NCBI RefSeq assembly: GCF_001941485.1
Contig: NZ_CP009247.1
Span: 806,001-870,000, forward strand
DNA: 64,000 nt
Direction: 5' to 3'
Origin: Corynebacterium frankenforstense DSM 45800
GTDB lineage: Bacteria; Actinomycetota; Actinomycetes; Mycobacteriales; Mycobacteriaceae
Shown here piece by piece: positions 16,307 to 26,291 of this stretch (its first letter is position 1; each line of letters opens with the position of its first letter). The position numbers and the translations under genes were made by a program. The notes beneath the pieces are model-generated. The model saw only the letters and a list, made by a program, of their open reading frames with translations, searched no databases and was not told where the DNA came from.

Positions 16307-16379
16307 GGGGCTATAGCTCAGTTGGTAGAGCGTCGCGTTCGCAATGCGAAGGTCAGGGGTTCGATTCCCCTTAGCTCCA
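16307..16379 (+). tRNA. tRNA-Ala (anticodon CGC)
   Basis: A complete 73-nt cloverleaf. The acceptor GGGGCTA pairs with TAGCTCC, the D arm is GCTC-AGTTGGTA-GAGC, and the anticodon loop TTCGCAA has anticodon CGC. The T arm is AGGGG-TTCGATT-CCCCT and the discriminator is A. CCA is not encoded. TATGGT about 24 nt upstream is a plausible -10 box. Confidence 0.97.
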
Positions 16380-16386
16380 CAGATCA

Positions 16387-16419
16387 CGAAACCCCTGGTC
16401 GAAGAGACCAGGGGTTTCG
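16387..16419 (+). terminator. terminator hairpin after tRNA-Ala
   Basis: A perfect 14-bp inverted repeat, CGAAACCCCTGGTC / GACCAGGGGTTTCG with a 5-nt loop, starts 8 nt after the tRNA. The U tract is weak, but position and stem strength favour a terminator. It could also stop transcripts from the convergent gene. Confidence 0.75.
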
Positions 16420-16462
16420 TCGTGTCTATGCACATGAGCGGTTGCCAGTGGGGCCTACGCGT

Positions 16463-17083
16463 TCAGGCGGCCTCCAGAGCGCTCAAGAGGCGGCTGAAGT
16501 GCGTGGGATCTGCCGTGTCGTAATAGTCGAACCAGGCGTCGATCGCTTCCTGGGGATACAGCCCCAGCTGTTCGATGATCAGTTTGGCCCAGAGGAGAGG
16601 CCCCGCTGAACTGGCTGTCACAACGTGCTCATTCGCGACAGCGGCCGCATGCTCGTAGAGGTGCTCGCCCCGGTATGACCCGACCGCCGTGAGAAACTCG
16701 GGGGCGTTGCTCGTGTGGCGGCGCGTATCGAGCAGGCCTCTGCCTGCGAGGCCGAGTGTGGCCCCGCAAATTGCTGCGACGGTGCCGTCGTGTTCAAGGA
16801 CTTCTTCGGCGAGGTCGAGCACGTGGCGTCGATCGTCCGCCAACCAGGTGTCTGCGCCGATCAGGACGAGGGCGTCGAGGTCTGCCGGGACAACGTCCTC
16901 GACGATGCTGTCGGGGACGACCGTCATGCCGCCCACAGTGGTGACGGGGTCGGGGGTATCGGCCACGAAACGCACGTCGCAGACGGGATTCGGCAGTGCG
17001 TTCTGAAGCGAGATCCCCTGCAGAAGATAACCGTGTTCCCAGTCGGCCATCGTGTCCTGGATGTAGATGCAGATGTGCTTCAC
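16463..17083 (-). CDS. DJ-1/PfpI-family protein
   Basis: A 206-aa cytosolic protein of the class-I glutamine-amidotransferase-like DJ-1/PfpI fold. The nucleophile elbow is AAICGATLGLAGRGLL, with Cys in the expected place, and ALVLIGADTW precedes it. GTG 17083 is chosen because GAGGGAAA lies 5 nt upstream; the frame is open further but without such a site. The family includes chaperone/deglycase and protease-like members, and the substrate is unknown. It is less GC-biased than the neighbouring genes. Confidence 0.85.
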   Translation of the reverse strand: MKHICIYIQDTMADWEHGYLLQGISLQNALPNPVCDVRFVADTPDPVTTVGGMTVVPDSIVEDVVPADLDALVLIGADTWLADDRRHVLDLAEEVLEHDGTVAAICGATLGLAGRGLLDTRRHTSNAPEFLTAVGSYRGEHLYEHAAAVANEHVVTASSAGPLLWAKLIIEQLGLYPQEAIDAWFDYYDTADPTHFSRLLSALEAA

Positions 17084-17372
17084 GAAGTTTCCCTCACATG
17101 CTGGAGCTGAACGCGGTTTGTCGAGACGAGCGTAAGGGTACCGCCGGGCGTGGTGGAGCACTTGACCGGACGGTCTGCAGTTCAGCTGCGGGTCTCGCTG
17201 CGGTCCACCGCCACGAGGCCGCAGAATCACCGGCTTGACGGCAGAGGAGGGGCCGGGGGAGGGGAGGCCCGGGCGGCGGCCGGTGGTTGTTCGGCCGGAA
17301 CCGGTTCTCTTCACCGCCCGCGCGAGCCCGAACCGCGTTAATGTGTGGGCACCACGCACGGAGAGGAAGCAC

Positions 17373-17636
17373 GTGAGCGAGTTCTACTACAACGACCCCT
17401 TCAACGGCGGCAGGCGCCGCATCGAGGCCGCCGAGGGCAGCCGCTACGTCGTCGTGCGGCAGCGCACCGGCGGTCCGCTCGAGGCGCTGGAGTGCTTCGC
17501 GGACCACGACGCGGCCCGCGAGCTCGTCGTCGGCGAGCTCGAGCGCGCCGCGCGCACCGTCGACGAGCTCGGCTACGGCGAGGACGTGCGGGTCACCCAC
17601 ATGAACCTCAAGCCGATGCCCGTCTTCGACGCCTGA
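17373..17636 (+). CDS. small conserved hypothetical protein
   Basis: An 87-aa soluble protein beginning MSEFYYNDPFNGGRRRIEAAEGSRYVV. It has an alternating alpha/beta pattern and no cysteines in a motif or membrane helices. GTG 17373 follows GAGAGGAAG and a TAATGT -10 candidate (17339-17344). It converges on the DUF4442 gene with no gap. No family recognised. Confidence 0.65.
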   Translation: MSEFYYNDPFNGGRRRIEAAEGSRYVVVRQRTGGPLEALECFADHDAARELVVGELERAARTVDELGYGEDVRVTHMNLKPMPVFDA

Positions 17637-18104
17637 CTAGCGCTTCTTGAGCCGGTAGTAGACCTGCCGGCGGTGCCGGGCGATGACGGTGCCGGACTCG
17701 TCGACGGCTTCGGCCTCGAACCAGTGCAGGTACTTCGAGCCGTCCGCCGTCTTCTCCCGGATGACCTTCAGGTCCTCCTCGGTGACCTCGACGACGACGC
17801 GGATGCGCCCGTGGCCGGGCTTGAGGAACTGCACCTCGGCGGCGGTGTCCCAGACGTAGTAGCCGCCGCCGAGCTGCATCATCGAGCTGAGCATGAAGAA
17901 CGGGTCGATCATCGACATCAGCGTGCCGCCGAAGGCCGTCTTGACCGCGTTGCGCGTCAGGACGTTCGGGCGGTGCTCGATGACGAAGCGTGAGCCGTCC
18001 TCGGCGGCCTCGGCCACCTTCACCCCGGCGCCCAGGTAGGGCGGCCAGAGCCACATGAAGCGGCGCAGGTTGGTCGCGTTGAAGATCTTCTTGTTCAGGG
18101 CCAC
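17637..18104 (-). CDS. DUF4442 hotdog-fold (thioesterase-like) protein
   Basis: A 155-aa protein with LRRFMWLWPPYLGAGVKV near the start, then TAFGGTLMSMIDPFFM, which marks the hotdog helix, and DTAAEVQFLKPGHGRIRVVVEV. These are features of DUF4442, a hotdog-fold family related to acyl-CoA thioesterases. Substrate unknown. No operon partner is evident. Confidence 0.82.
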   Translation of the reverse strand: MALNKKIFNATNLRRFMWLWPPYLGAGVKVAEAAEDGSRFVIEHRPNVLTRNAVKTAFGGTLMSMIDPFFMLSSMMQLGGGYYVWDTAAEVQFLKPGHGRIRVVVEVTEEDLKVIREKTADGSKYLHWFEAEAVDESGTVIARHRRQVYYRLKKR

Positions 18105-18167
18105 TGTGTGGGCTCCAATCCGTGTCGGGGCAGTGACGTCCGCTACAGATGTAGCACGCCCGCCGGC

Positions 18168-18776
18168 CTAGCGGGGCCAGATTCCGGAGCAGCCCCGCCG
18201 GTGCGAGTCCATCAGATGGGTGTCGACGACGCCGACGGCCTCCATCAGCGCGAACATCGTCGTCGGCCCGACGAAGCGGAAGCCCGCCTTCTTCAGGTCG
18301 CGCGCCAGCGCCTCGGACTCGGGGGAGACCGTGGGCACCTCCGACATCGTGCGCGGCTCCGGGGTGCGCTCCGGCCGGTGCGACCAGACCAGGTCCACCA
18401 GGCCGCCGTGGGCGCGCAGCGCCACGGTGGCCCGGGCGTTGTGCACCGCGGCGTCGATCTTGGCCGCATTGCGGATCAGCGCGGCGTCGGAAAGCAACCG
18501 CTGTCTGTCGCCCTCGTCGAAGGCGGCGACGACGTCGGGGACGAAGCCGGCGAAGGCCTCCCTAAACGCCGGGCGTTTGCGCAGCACCGTCGCCCAGGAC
18601 AGTCCCGCCTGGAAGCCCTCGAGCACGATGCGCTCGTAGAGCCCCGTCTCGTCGCGCACGGGTACGCCCCACTCGGTGTCGTAGTACTCGCGCAGCAGGG
18701 GGTCGCGCGCCGCCCACGGCGGGCGGCGCAGGCCGTCGTCGCACAGCACGGTGCCGTCGTTCTCAGAATCTCTCAT
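18168..18776 (-). CDS. tag: DNA-3-methyladenine glycosylase I
   Basis: This 202-aa enzyme excises 3-methyladenine from DNA (base-excision repair). LREYYDTEWGVPVRDETGLYERIVLEGFQAGLSWATVL is the family core. The zinc ligands are visible as Cys near the N-terminus (VLCDDG) and HLMDSHRRGCSG at the C-terminus. ATG 18776 gives the expected N-terminus, and it is divergent from doxX. Confidence 0.95.
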   Translation of the reverse strand: MRDSENDGTVLCDDGLRRPPWAARDPLLREYYDTEWGVPVRDETGLYERIVLEGFQAGLSWATVLRKRPAFREAFAGFVPDVVAAFDEGDRQRLLSDAALIRNAAKIDAAVHNARATVALRAHGGLVDLVWSHRPERTPEPRTMSEVPTVSPESEALARDLKKAGFRFVGPTTMFALMEAVGVVDTHLMDSHRRGCSGIWPR

Positions 18777-18820
18777 GTCAGGTATGACTCCCGGAGACCA
18801 GTCTACGGTTCCACGGAAGG

Positions 18821-18826
18821 TACCCT
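18821..18826 (+). promoter_or_regulatory. -10 box for the doxX-type gene (leaderless)
   Basis: TACCCT ends 7 nt before ATG 18834, with no ribosome-binding site between. Confidence 0.5.
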
Positions 18827-18833
18827 GGGCTTC

Positions 18834-19238
18834 ATGGACAGGCCCGCGGTGAGAGACGCCATGCTGCTCATTCTGCGCGTCGTGCTCGGCGTCATCTTCG
18901 TCGCCCACGGCTGGCGCATCCTGCTCATCGACGGGATCGCGGAGACGACCGGCCAGTTCAGCGCCTGGGGCGTGCCCCAGCCGGCGCTCTCGGCCTGGGT
19001 CGCCGCGCTCGGCCAGCTGCTCTGCGGCGCGCTGCTCTGCGTCGGCCTGCTGACCACCGCCGTGGCCGGGGTGCTCGCCGTCTTCGTCGCCGCCGCGGCC
19101 TACCTGGTGCACCTGGACAACGGGCTCTTCAACGTCGACGGCGGGCTCGAGTACCCGCTCGTGCTCATCGCCGCGCTGCTGGTCATCGTCGTCTTCGGCA
19201 CCGGGCGCGCGAGCGTCGACGGGGTGTTGTCGCGATGA
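18834..19238 (+). CDS. DoxX-family membrane protein
   Basis: A 134-aa protein with four membrane segments. LILRVVLGVIFVAHGWRIL is the typical first helix, followed by QLLCGALLCVGLLTTAVA and YPLVLIAALLVIVV. DoxX proteins are small quinone-linked or redox-stress membrane proteins, and the precise role is unknown. ATG 18834 is supported by the -10 box 7 nt upstream. It overlaps the next gene by 4 bp, so the two form an operon. Confidence 0.88.
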   Translation: MDRPAVRDAMLLILRVVLGVIFVAHGWRILLIDGIAETTGQFSAWGVPQPALSAWVAALGQLLCGALLCVGLLTTAVAGVLAVFVAAAAYLVHLDNGLFNVDGGLEYPLVLIAALLVIVVFGTGRASVDGVLSR

Positions 19239-19948
19239 TCGGCCACGAGGACATCCAGGACGAGCTCTCCGCCCGCCTCGACGGCGAACCCGGCCGGCTC
19301 TCCGACGACGTCGTGGAGGCCCACCTGGCCGCCTGCGAGCGGTGCCGCGCCTTCTACGAGCGCGCCCGCTCCCTGAAGGACATGCTCGGCTCCGACGAGC
19401 CCGAAAAGGTCGAGCCGCAGGCCGTGGCCCCCGACCTGACCGCCGAGATCCTCGCCGAGGTCGAGACCGAGTGGCGCCGCGCCGCCGGCACCCGCCAGGC
19501 GCTCCTGGCCACCTGCCGGGTCGTGCTCGTCGTCGCCGGGCTGCTCTTCGCCGTCTGGGCCGTGATGACGGTGGCCGCCACCGGCGGGCTGACCACCACC
19601 GACACCGAGGCCGGGGTGCTCGCCCCGGACGCGCAGCCGGAGCTGGCCGCGATGCTCGGCCAGGCCGCCGCGGTGCGCCTGGCCACGGCCATCACCCTCT
19701 TCTTCGGCGCGTGGCGCCCGCGGATCCTGCCCGGCTTCCTGGTCTTCCTGTGCGCGTGCACCATGTTCAACCTGGGCTTCGCCATGCGCGACCTGGTCCT
19801 CGACCTGGCCGGCACCGTCCAGGTCGCCGGGCTGCTGCTCTACGCGGTGACCACCGTCGTCGCCGCCGTCGCCTGCTGGCTGTCCTGGGACGCCGGGCGC
19901 GCCGGCGGCTGGCGCATCCTCGGCGCCGGGCCCTCGGAGCTCGGCTGA
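19235..19948 (+). CDS. zinc-finger (zf-HC2) membrane protein, anti-sigma-factor-like
   Basis: A 237-aa protein. The N-terminal residues show H-E...LSARLDGEPG...HLAACERCRAFYERA, a His-x(n)-Cys-x2-Cys zinc-binding anti-sigma domain (ZAS-like). Four hydrophobic segments follow from about residue 90. No sigma-factor gene is adjacent, so a partner cannot be named. It is translationally coupled to the DoxX-type gene. It could be a redox or zinc-sensing anti-sigma factor, or a descendant that has lost its partner. Confidence 0.78.
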   Translation: MIGHEDIQDELSARLDGEPGRLSDDVVEAHLAACERCRAFYERARSLKDMLGSDEPEKVEPQAVAPDLTAEILAEVETEWRRAAGTRQALLATCRVVLVVAGLLFAVWAVMTVAATGGLTTTDTEAGVLAPDAQPELAAMLGQAAAVRLATAITLFFGAWRPRILPGFLVFLCACTMFNLGFAMRDLVLDLAGTVQVAGLLLYAVTTVVAAVACWLSWDAGRAGGWRILGAGPSELG

Positions 19949-19983
19949 CCCCACGGCTGTGCCCGTGTCCGGGCCTGCGGGAC

Positions 19984-21555
19984 TCAGTGCCAGCTCGGCA
20001 GCCACATCAGCTGCTGGTACCAGAACTCGGGGACGAGGATCCCGTAGAGGATCGGGGAGAAGTAGACGAACATCGCGACCACCAGGCCGAGGTAGCAGAC
20101 CACGGCGAAGGTGCCCGTGCGCAGCGGCCGGCCCGCCAGCGCGGTGACGGCCCGCGAGTGCAGCGGGCGCCCGGCGCCGACGAGCCCCGCGGCCGCCAGC
20201 GCGATGAGCAGGACGATGAAGGGCGCCAGCGGCTCGGCGTAGAAGAAGTACATCTGGCGGTCGTAGGTGGCCAGCCACGGCAGGAAGCCCGCGGCGAAGC
20301 CGATCAGCGGCACCGCGAAGCGCACGTCGCGGCGCACCAGAAGGCACCACAGGCCCCACAGCAGCGCCGGGACGGTCAGCCACCAGATCGCCGGGGTGCC
20401 GAAGAGGAAGATCATCCGCCGGCACTCGCCGGCCGCGCAGTCCACCCCGTCCGCGGACAGGTAGAGGATGGGCCGGCCCGAGACCAGCCAGGACCACGGC
20501 TTGGAGTCCCACGGGTGCGAGTGGCCCGAGGAGGTGGTCAGCCCGGCGTGGAAGTCCAGCACCGAGCGGTGGTAGTACAGCCACCCGGCCAGCCCGTCGG
20601 GCAGGTGGCTGAGCAGCGAGCCCGGCTCGATGCTGCCGTCGGCCGCCGCGTGCCGGTAGACGGAGGTCTCCGAGGCGAACCAGGCCCGCCAGGACCAGAC
20701 GTAGACCAGCAACGGCACCAGCACCAGGGACGCCAGGGCAGGCACGGCGTCGCGAAGCAGTGCGCCCCACCAGGGGCTGCGCACACCGTAGCGGCGCCGC
20801 AGCAGCGCGTCGGCGCCCACGGAGGCCAGCCCGAAGAACGCGATGTAATAGAGGCCGGACCACTTCACCCCGCACGCCAGGCCCAGCAGCACGCCGGCGG
20901 TGAAGCGCCACCAGCGGAAGCCCATCCGCGGCCCGAGCCTCCCGCCCGCCAGCGGACCGGCCGCCCACGCCGCGTGCAGGCGGGCGTGCACCTGCCTGTG
21001 GTCGTTGACCAGCGCCCAGGCGGCCAGCACGATGAAGAGGACCTGGAAGATGTCGAGCATGCCGAAGCGGGAGCCGACCAGCAGCACGCCGTCGAAGACG
21101 GCCAGCACACCCGCGATCAGCGCCACCCGCCGGCTCGCGCTGAGCTGGCGGGCCAGGCCCATCGTCGCGAGCACCACGCCCACGCCGAAGGCCGCGCCGA
21201 CCACGCGCCAGCCCCACGGCGAGTAGCCGAAGACGTGCTCGCCGAGCGCGATGAACTGCTTGGCCACCGGCGGGTGCACCACGAGCCCGTAGCCCGGGTT
21301 CGACTCGATGCCGCCGGTCAACGGGTTGTCCTGGGAGAGCACCATGTCCCAGGCCTGGGGCACGTAGTGCTTCTCGTCGAAGACGGGCGTGCCCGAGGAC
21401 GTCGAGCCGCCGAGGCCGAGGAAGCGGGTCAGCGCCGCCAGCAGGCCGACGACGAGGAAGGACAGGGTGTCCGCGCGGCCCCAGGGCAGGGTCGCGGGCG
21501 GGCGCGGCGCGGGTCGCGCCACGCGGAGGGGGCGGTGGCTCGCGGTGGTGGTCAC
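19984..21555 (-). CDS. pmt: protein O-mannosyltransferase (GT39)
   Basis: A 523-aa multi-spanning membrane enzyme. It uses polyprenyl-phosphate mannose to glycosylate secreted proteins. The first extracytoplasmic loop carries the acidic site in PVFDEKHYVPQAWDMV, with later HPPVAKQFIALGEHVFG, WSWLVSGRPILYLS and a C-terminal FYAEPLAPFIVLLIALA, all typical of actinobacterial Pmt. GTG 21555 is preferred because a TACAAT -10 box sits 7 nt upstream; longer starts would overlap the divergent rsmI region. Confidence 0.93.
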   Translation of the reverse strand: MTTTASHRPLRVARPAPRPPATLPWGRADTLSFLVVGLLAALTRFLGLGGSTSSGTPVFDEKHYVPQAWDMVLSQDNPLTGGIESNPGYGLVVHPPVAKQFIALGEHVFGYSPWGWRVVGAAFGVGVVLATMGLARQLSASRRVALIAGVLAVFDGVLLVGSRFGMLDIFQVLFIVLAAWALVNDHRQVHARLHAAWAAGPLAGGRLGPRMGFRWWRFTAGVLLGLACGVKWSGLYYIAFFGLASVGADALLRRRYGVRSPWWGALLRDAVPALASLVLVPLLVYVWSWRAWFASETSVYRHAAADGSIEPGSLLSHLPDGLAGWLYYHRSVLDFHAGLTTSSGHSHPWDSKPWSWLVSGRPILYLSADGVDCAAGECRRMIFLFGTPAIWWLTVPALLWGLWCLLVRRDVRFAVPLIGFAAGFLPWLATYDRQMYFFYAEPLAPFIVLLIALAAAGLVGAGRPLHSRAVTALAGRPLRTGTFAVVCYLGLVVAMFVYFSPILYGILVPEFWYQQLMWLPSWH

Positions 21556-21562
21556 CCGGCTG

Positions 21563-21568
21563 ATTGTA
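21563..21568 (-). promoter_or_regulatory. -10 box for pmt (leaderless)
   Basis: TACAAT on the minus strand lies exactly 7 nt upstream of GTG 21555. It decides the start codon. Confidence 0.55.
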
Positions 21569-21599
21569 GGCCCGCGGGGCCTGTGGGATGCTGGCAGGC

Positions 21600-22463
21600 A
21601 TGGACGAGCGTCAGGAAGAGTCAGGCGCCCCGGCACTGCCCCGGGGCGTGATCGTGGCGGCCACGCCGCTGGGCAACATCGACGACGCCTCCCCGCGCCT
21701 GCGCGCCGCGCTCGCGGGCGCCGACGTCGTCGCCGCCGAGGACACCCGGCGCACCCGGGCCCTGGCTGCCGCGCTGGGCCTGGAGATCCGCGGGCGCGTG
21801 GTCTCCAACTTCGACCACAACGAGGCGCGCCGGGCGGAGACGCTTCTCGACGCCGCGCGCCACGGCACCGTGCTCGTGGTCACCGACGCCGGCATGCCCG
21901 TCGTCTCGGACCCGGGCCTCACCCTCGTCGACGCCGCGCTCGACGCCGGCGTGCCCGTGACCTGCTTCCCGGGACCGTCGGCCGTGCCCACGGCGCTGGC
22001 GCTCTCGGGTCTGTCGGTCGGCCGCTTCATCTTCGACGGCTTCGCGCCGCGCAAGTCCGGCCGGCGCCGCAGCTGGCTGGAGTCGCTGAAGGGGGAGCGG
22101 CGTGCGGTCTGCTTCTTCGAGTCCCCGCACCGGCTCGCCGAGACGCTTCACGACGCCGCGCAGGTGCTCGGCGCGCAGCGGCGCGCCGTGGTGTGCCGCG
22201 AGCTGACCAAGACCCACGAGGAGGTCGTGCGCGGCACGCTGGGCGAGCTGGCGGAGCGTGCCGACGCCGGCGTGCTGGGCGAGGTCACCGTGGTGCTCGA
22301 CGGCTCCGACGGGGAGGAGACAGACGTGGCCGGGCTCGTCGACGCGGTGCTCGAGCGGGTGGCCGCCGGTGAGCGGCTCAAGGCCGTGTGCAAGGACGTC
22401 GCCGGGGCCGCCGGGGTCTCCTCGCGCGAGCTCTACGAGGCCGCTCTCGCCGCCCGTGGCTGA
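21600..22463 (+). CDS. rsmI: 16S rRNA (cytidine-1402-2'-O)-methyltransferase
   Basis: This 287-aa SAM-dependent enzyme of the tetrapyrrole-methylase fold modifies C1402 in the decoding centre. Diagnostic motifs are VAATPLGNIDDAS at the N-terminus, AAEDTRRTRAL, VTDAGMPVVSDPG, FPGPSAVPTALALSGL and FESPHRLAETLHD. GGCAGG immediately precedes ATG 21600. It is divergent from pmt. Confidence 0.96.
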   Translation: MDERQEESGAPALPRGVIVAATPLGNIDDASPRLRAALAGADVVAAEDTRRTRALAAALGLEIRGRVVSNFDHNEARRAETLLDAARHGTVLVVTDAGMPVVSDPGLTLVDAALDAGVPVTCFPGPSAVPTALALSGLSVGRFIFDGFAPRKSGRRRSWLESLKGERRAVCFFESPHRLAETLHDAAQVLGAQRRAVVCRELTKTHEEVVRGTLGELAERADAGVLGEVTVVLDGSDGEETDVAGLVDAVLERVAAGERLKAVCKDVAGAAGVSSRELYEAALAARG

Positions 22464-22484
22464 GATGGTCATGACAACTTCCGG

Positions 22485-22514
22485 TTAGCCAGCGGGACAT
22501 TCTCCGCGTACCCT
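22485..22514 (+). promoter_or_regulatory. candidate promoter of the BCCT transporter gene
   Basis: TTAGCC (22485-22490), an 18-nt spacer and TACCCT (22509-22514) precede ATG 22562. The leader is about 40 nt and carries GGAAGGA. The -35 is weak. Confidence 0.4.
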
Positions 22515-22561
22515 GAAAAGACGGTGCAGAAAAAGTAATCAATCTGACAGGGAAGGACGTC

Positions 22562-24412
22562 ATGACCGATCGAGAAAGAGAGACAGCGGCTTCCGCGCCG
22601 GCTCCCGACCCCGATGAGGCGGTCGTGGCCCGGCAGGTCCCCGAGGAATACGAGACCGTCGCCGAGCAGATGGACAAGCGCTCCGCGACCGCGCAGCTCG
22701 ACGACATGCTGCACTCCCGCGAGGAGATCGAGGCCGAGCTCGCCAACCCGGAGAAGGTCGAGCTCGCCGCCGAGAGCGACTCGAACCGCATCAACTGGGT
22801 CGTCGTCGGCATCGCCGGCGCGATCGTCCTGGCCACCGTGCTGTGGGGCCTGCTCGGCGCCGACAGCTTCGCCGACTTCGCGGCCTCCGCGCTCGACGTC
22901 GTCGTCAACAACCTGGGCTGGGCCTTCGTGCTCTTCGGCACCGTCTTCGTCGTCTTCGTCATCGTCATCGCGCTCAGCCACTTCGGCACGATCCGGCTGG
23001 GGCAGGTGAACGAGGAACCGGAGTTCAACAGGGTCTCCTGGATCGCGATGATGTTCGCCGCCGGCATGGGCATCGGCCTGATGTTCTACGGCGCCAGCGA
23101 GCCGCTGAACTTCTACCGCGACGGCGTGCCCGGCCGCGGCACCGAGGACGTCTCCGCGTCCATGGCCTCCGCGATGTTCCACTGGACCCTGCACCCCTGG
23201 GCGATCTACGCGATTGTCGGCCTGGCCATCGCCTACTCCACGTTCCGCATCGGCCGTAAGCAGCTGATCTCCTCGGCCTTCGTGCCGCTGATCGGCGAGA
23301 AGAACGCCAACGGCTGGGTCGGCCAGCTCATCGACATCCTGGCCATCTTCGCCACCGTCTTCGGCACCGCCTGCTCCCTGGGCCTGGGCGCCCTGCAGAT
23401 CGGCGCCGGCCTGACCGCCGCCGGCTTCGTCGACTCCGTGGGCAACCAGCTCATCGTCGGCATCGTCGCCGTGCTGACCCTGGCCTTCCTGCTGTCCGCC
23501 ATGTCGGGCGTGGGCAAGGGCATCCAGTACCTGTCCAACACGAACATGGTGCTGGCCGCCATCCTGGCCATCTTCGTCTTCGTCGTCGGCCCGACCCTGG
23601 CCGTGCTCAACCTGATCCCGGGCACCGTCGGCGCCTACCTGGCGGACTTCTTCGACATGGCCTCGCGCACCGCGACCAACTCCGACGGCGAGTGGCTGTC
23701 GAGCTGGACCATCTTCTACTGGTCCTGGTGGATCTCCTGGTCGCCGTTCGTCGGCATGTTCCTGGCCCGCATCTCGCGCGGCCGCACCATCCGCGAGTTC
23801 TGCCTCGGCGTGCTCTTCGTGCCCGCCGGCGTCTCCATGATCTGGTTCGCCATCTTCGGCGGCACCGCGATCACCATGGAGCGCGAGGGCGAGTCCATCT
23901 GGGGCGACGGCAGCGCCGAGACCCAGCTGTTCAACCTGCTGCACAACCTGCCGGCCGGTGAGATCGTCGGCGTCGTCGCCGTGATCCTGCTGGGCACCTT
24001 CTTCATCACCTCGGCCGACTCGGCCTCCACGGTGATGGGCTCGATGTCCATGTTCGGCCGCTCCGACGCCAACCCCTGGGTCTCCGCCTGCTGGGGCCTG
24101 GCCACCGCCCTGATCGGCATGACCCTGCTCATCTCCGGCGGCGACGACGCGCTGAACAACGTCCAGAACGTCACCATCGTCGCGGCCGCGCCCTTCCTGG
24201 TGATCATCATCCTGCTGATGTTCGCCATCGTGAAGGACCTGAGCAGCGACGTCATCTACCGCGACTACGTCGAGGACGCGGACTTCAGCCGCCGCCTGTC
24301 CCGCGAGCGTCGCATCCGCGCCGCCCAGCTGCGCGCCAAGGCGCTGACCGAGCGCTACTCCGAGCGCACCGGTCGCCCGCGCGGCGCGGCGGCCGACACC
24401 GCGGAGGACTAG
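22562..24412 (+). CDS. betP: BCCT-family compatible-solute transporter, BetP-like
   Basis: A 616-aa, 12-TM secondary transporter for glycine betaine or related osmolytes. The core shows [20 protein letters not shown] and the tryptophan-rich [29 protein letters not shown] of the substrate and Na+ sites. The N-terminal 75 residues are acidic. The last about 45 are Arg-rich ([20 protein letters not shown]), as in osmosensing BetP. The position next to pmt-rsmI also suggests BetP. EctP or LcoP cannot be excluded on sequence alone. Confidence 0.8.
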   Translation: MTDRERETAASAPAPDPDEAVVARQVPEEYETVAEQMDKRSATAQLDDMLHSREEIEAELANPEKVELAAESDSNRINWVVVGIAGAIVLATVLWGLLGADSFADFAASALDVVVNNLGWAFVLFGTVFVVFVIVIALSHFGTIRLGQVNEEPEFNRVSWIAMMFAAGMGIGLMFYGASEPLNFYRDGVPGRGTEDVSASMASAMFHWTLHPWAIYAIVGLAIAYSTFRIGRKQLISSAFVPLIGEKNANGWVGQLIDILAIFATVFGTACSLGLGALQIGAGLTAAGFVDSVGNQLIVGIVAVLTLAFLLSAMSGVGKGIQYLSNTNMVLAAILAIFVFVVGPTLAVLNLIPGTVGAYLADFFDMASRTATNSDGEWLSSWTIFYWSWWISWSPFVGMFLARISRGRTIREFCLGVLFVPAGVSMIWFAIFGGTAITMEREGESIWGDGSAETQLFNLLHNLPAGEIVGVVAVILLGTFFITSADSASTVMGSMSMFGRSDANPWVSACWGLATALIGMTLLISGGDDALNNVQNVTIVAAAPFLVIIILLMFAIVKDLSSDVIYRDYVEDADFSRRLSRERRIRAAQLRAKALTERYSERTGRPRGAAADTAED

Positions 24413-24445
24413 ACCCCTCCCCGGTGCGCCGGGCCGGGCGCCCAG

Positions 24446-24451
24446 TAGAGT
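24446..24451 (+). promoter_or_regulatory. -10 box for metS (leaderless)
   Basis: TAGAGT ends 7 nt before ATG 24459 and supports that start over the upstream in-frame GTG at 24450. Confidence 0.5.
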
Positions 24452-24458
24452 GTCACCC

Positions 24459-26291
24459 ATGAACGACACTGTGCTTGTCTCGGTTGCCTGGCCCTACGCC
24501 AACGGCCCGCGCCACATCGGTCACGTGGCCGGCTTCGGCGTCCCCTCGGACGTCTTCGCCCGCTACCAGCGAATGCGTGGCGCGGACGTGCTGATGATCT
24601 CCGGCACCGACGAGCACGGCACCCCGCTGCTCGTCCAGGCGGACAAGGAGGGCGTCAGCGTCCAGGAGCTGGCGGACCGCTACAACCGCCAGATCGTCGA
24701 GGACCTCGCGGGCCTCGGCCTCTCCTACGACCTGTTCACCCGTACCAGCACCCGCAACCACTACGCGGTGGTCCAGGAGCTCTTCCGCGGCCTGCTGGAC
24801 AACGGGTACATGATCCGCCAGAAGACCCTCGGCGCCGTCTCGCCGTCGACCGGGCGCACCCTGCCGGACCGCTACATCGAGGGCACCTGCCCGATCTGCG
24901 GAGCCGACGGCGCGCGCGGCGACCAGTGCGACAACTGCGGCAACCAGCTCGACCCCGTGGACCTGATCAAGCCGGTGAGCAAGATCAACGGCGAGGCCCC
25001 GGAGTTCGTCGAGACCGAGCACTTCCTGCTCGACCTGCCCGCGCTGGCCGGCGCCCTGGAGAAGTGGCTCAAGACCCGCGACTCCTGGCGCCCCAACGTG
25101 CTGAAGTTCTCGCTGAACCTCCTCGGCGACCTGCACCCGCGCGCGATGACCCGCGACATCGACTGGGGCATCCCGGTGCCGGTCGAGGGCTGGCAGGACA
25201 ACAACGCCAAGAAGCTCTACGTCTGGTTCGACGCCGTCGTCGGCTACCTCTCCGCCTCCATCGAGTGGGCCTGGCGCAGCGGCGACCCCGAGGCCTGGAA
25301 GAAGTGGTGGCAGGACCCGGAGGCCACCAGCTACTACTTCATGGGCAAGGACAACATCACCTTCCACTCCCAGATCTGGCCCGGCGAGCTCCTCGGCTAC
25401 GCCGGCAAGGGCGACAAGGGCGGCGAGGTCCACCGCTACGGCGAGCTGAACCTGCCCACCGAGGTCGTCTCCTCCGAGTTCCTGACGATGTCCGGCTCGA
25501 AGTTCTCCTCCTCCAAGGGCGTGGTCATCTACGTCAAGGACTTCCTGCGCGAGTTCGGCCCGGACCCGCTGCGCTACTTCATCGCGGTGGCCGGCCCGGA
25601 GAACAACGACACCGACTTCACCTGGGACGAGTTCGTCCGCCGCATCAACAACGAGCTGGCCAACGGCTGGGGCAACCTGGTCAACCGCACCGTGTCGATG
25701 GCGCACAAGAACTTCGGCCAGGTGCCCGCCCCGGCCGCGCTCGAGGCCGCCGACGAGGAGATCCTCGGCCTGGCCGAGCGCACCTTCGACGAGGCCGGCG
25801 AGCTGCTCGCCCAGTCGAAGTTCAAGGCCGCCATCACCGCCGTGATGCACGTCGTCGGCGAGGCCAACGCCTACATCGCCGACCAGGAGCCCTGGAAGCT
25901 GGCGAAGGACGAGTCCGCCCGCGAGCGCCTGGCCACCGTGCTGTGGACCGCGCTGCAGGTCGTCAGCGACTGCAACACGATGCTCACCCCGTTCCTGCCG
26001 CACACCGCCCAGGCCGTCCACGAGACCCTCGGCCGCTCCGGCGTGTGGGCCGCCGAGCCGCGCGTCGAGGAGGTCACCGACGACATGCCGGTCGACCTCG
26101 TCGGCGTCGGCCTGCCGGAGGAGGGGCGCACCTACCCGGTGATCATGGGCGACTACGCCGAGGAGAAGGCCCGCTGGGCCCGCGTCGACGTCGAGCCGGG
26201 CACCCCGCTGGCCAAGCCGAAGCCCCTGATCGCCAAGCTCGACCCCGAGCTCGCCGAGACCGGACCTGAATGGGCTCCCGTCGCCGAGTAG
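24459..26291 (+). CDS. metS: methionyl-tRNA synthetase
   Basis: A class-I tRNA ligase of 610 aa. HIGH is at residues 19-22, and the KMSKS equivalent is KFSSSKG. A zinc knuckle is seen as [18 protein letters not shown]. The anticodon-binding helical domain occupies the C-terminal third ([20 protein letters not shown]). There is no C-terminal tRNA-binding EMAP-like domain, as expected for this actinobacterial type. Its last 22 bp overlap the next gene. Confidence 0.97.
   Translation: MNDTVLVSVAWPYANGPRHIGHVAGFGVPSDVFARYQRMRGADVLMISGTDEHGTPLLVQADKEGVSVQELADRYNRQIVEDLAGLGLSYDLFTRTSTRNHYAVVQELFRGLLDNGYMIRQKTLGAVSPSTGRTLPDRYIEGTCPICGADGARGDQCDNCGNQLDPVDLIKPVSKINGEAPEFVETEHFLLDLPALAGALEKWLKTRDSWRPNVLKFSLNLLGDLHPRAMTRDIDWGIPVPVEGWQDNNAKKLYVWFDAVVGYLSASIEWAWRSGDPEAWKKWWQDPEATSYYFMGKDNITFHSQIWPGELLGYAGKGDKGGEVHRYGELNLPTEVVSSEFLTMSGSKFSSSKGVVIYVKDFLREFGPDPLRYFIAVAGPENNDTDFTWDEFVRRINNELANGWGNLVNRTVSMAHKNFGQVPAPAALEAADEEILGLAERTFDEAGELLAQSKFKAAITAVMHVVGEANAYIADQEPWKLAKDESARERLATVLWTALQVVSDCNTMLTPFLPHTAQAVHETLGRSGVWAAEPRVEEVTDDMPVDLVGVGLPEEGRTYPVIMGDYAEEKARWARVDVEPGTPLAKPKPLIAKLDPELAETGPEWAPVAE

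Noticed and set aside
24450-24458. Upstream GTG start for metS
   Set aside because: It would lie between the -10 box and the ATG. The leaderless ATG at 24459 fits spacing and family N-terminus.
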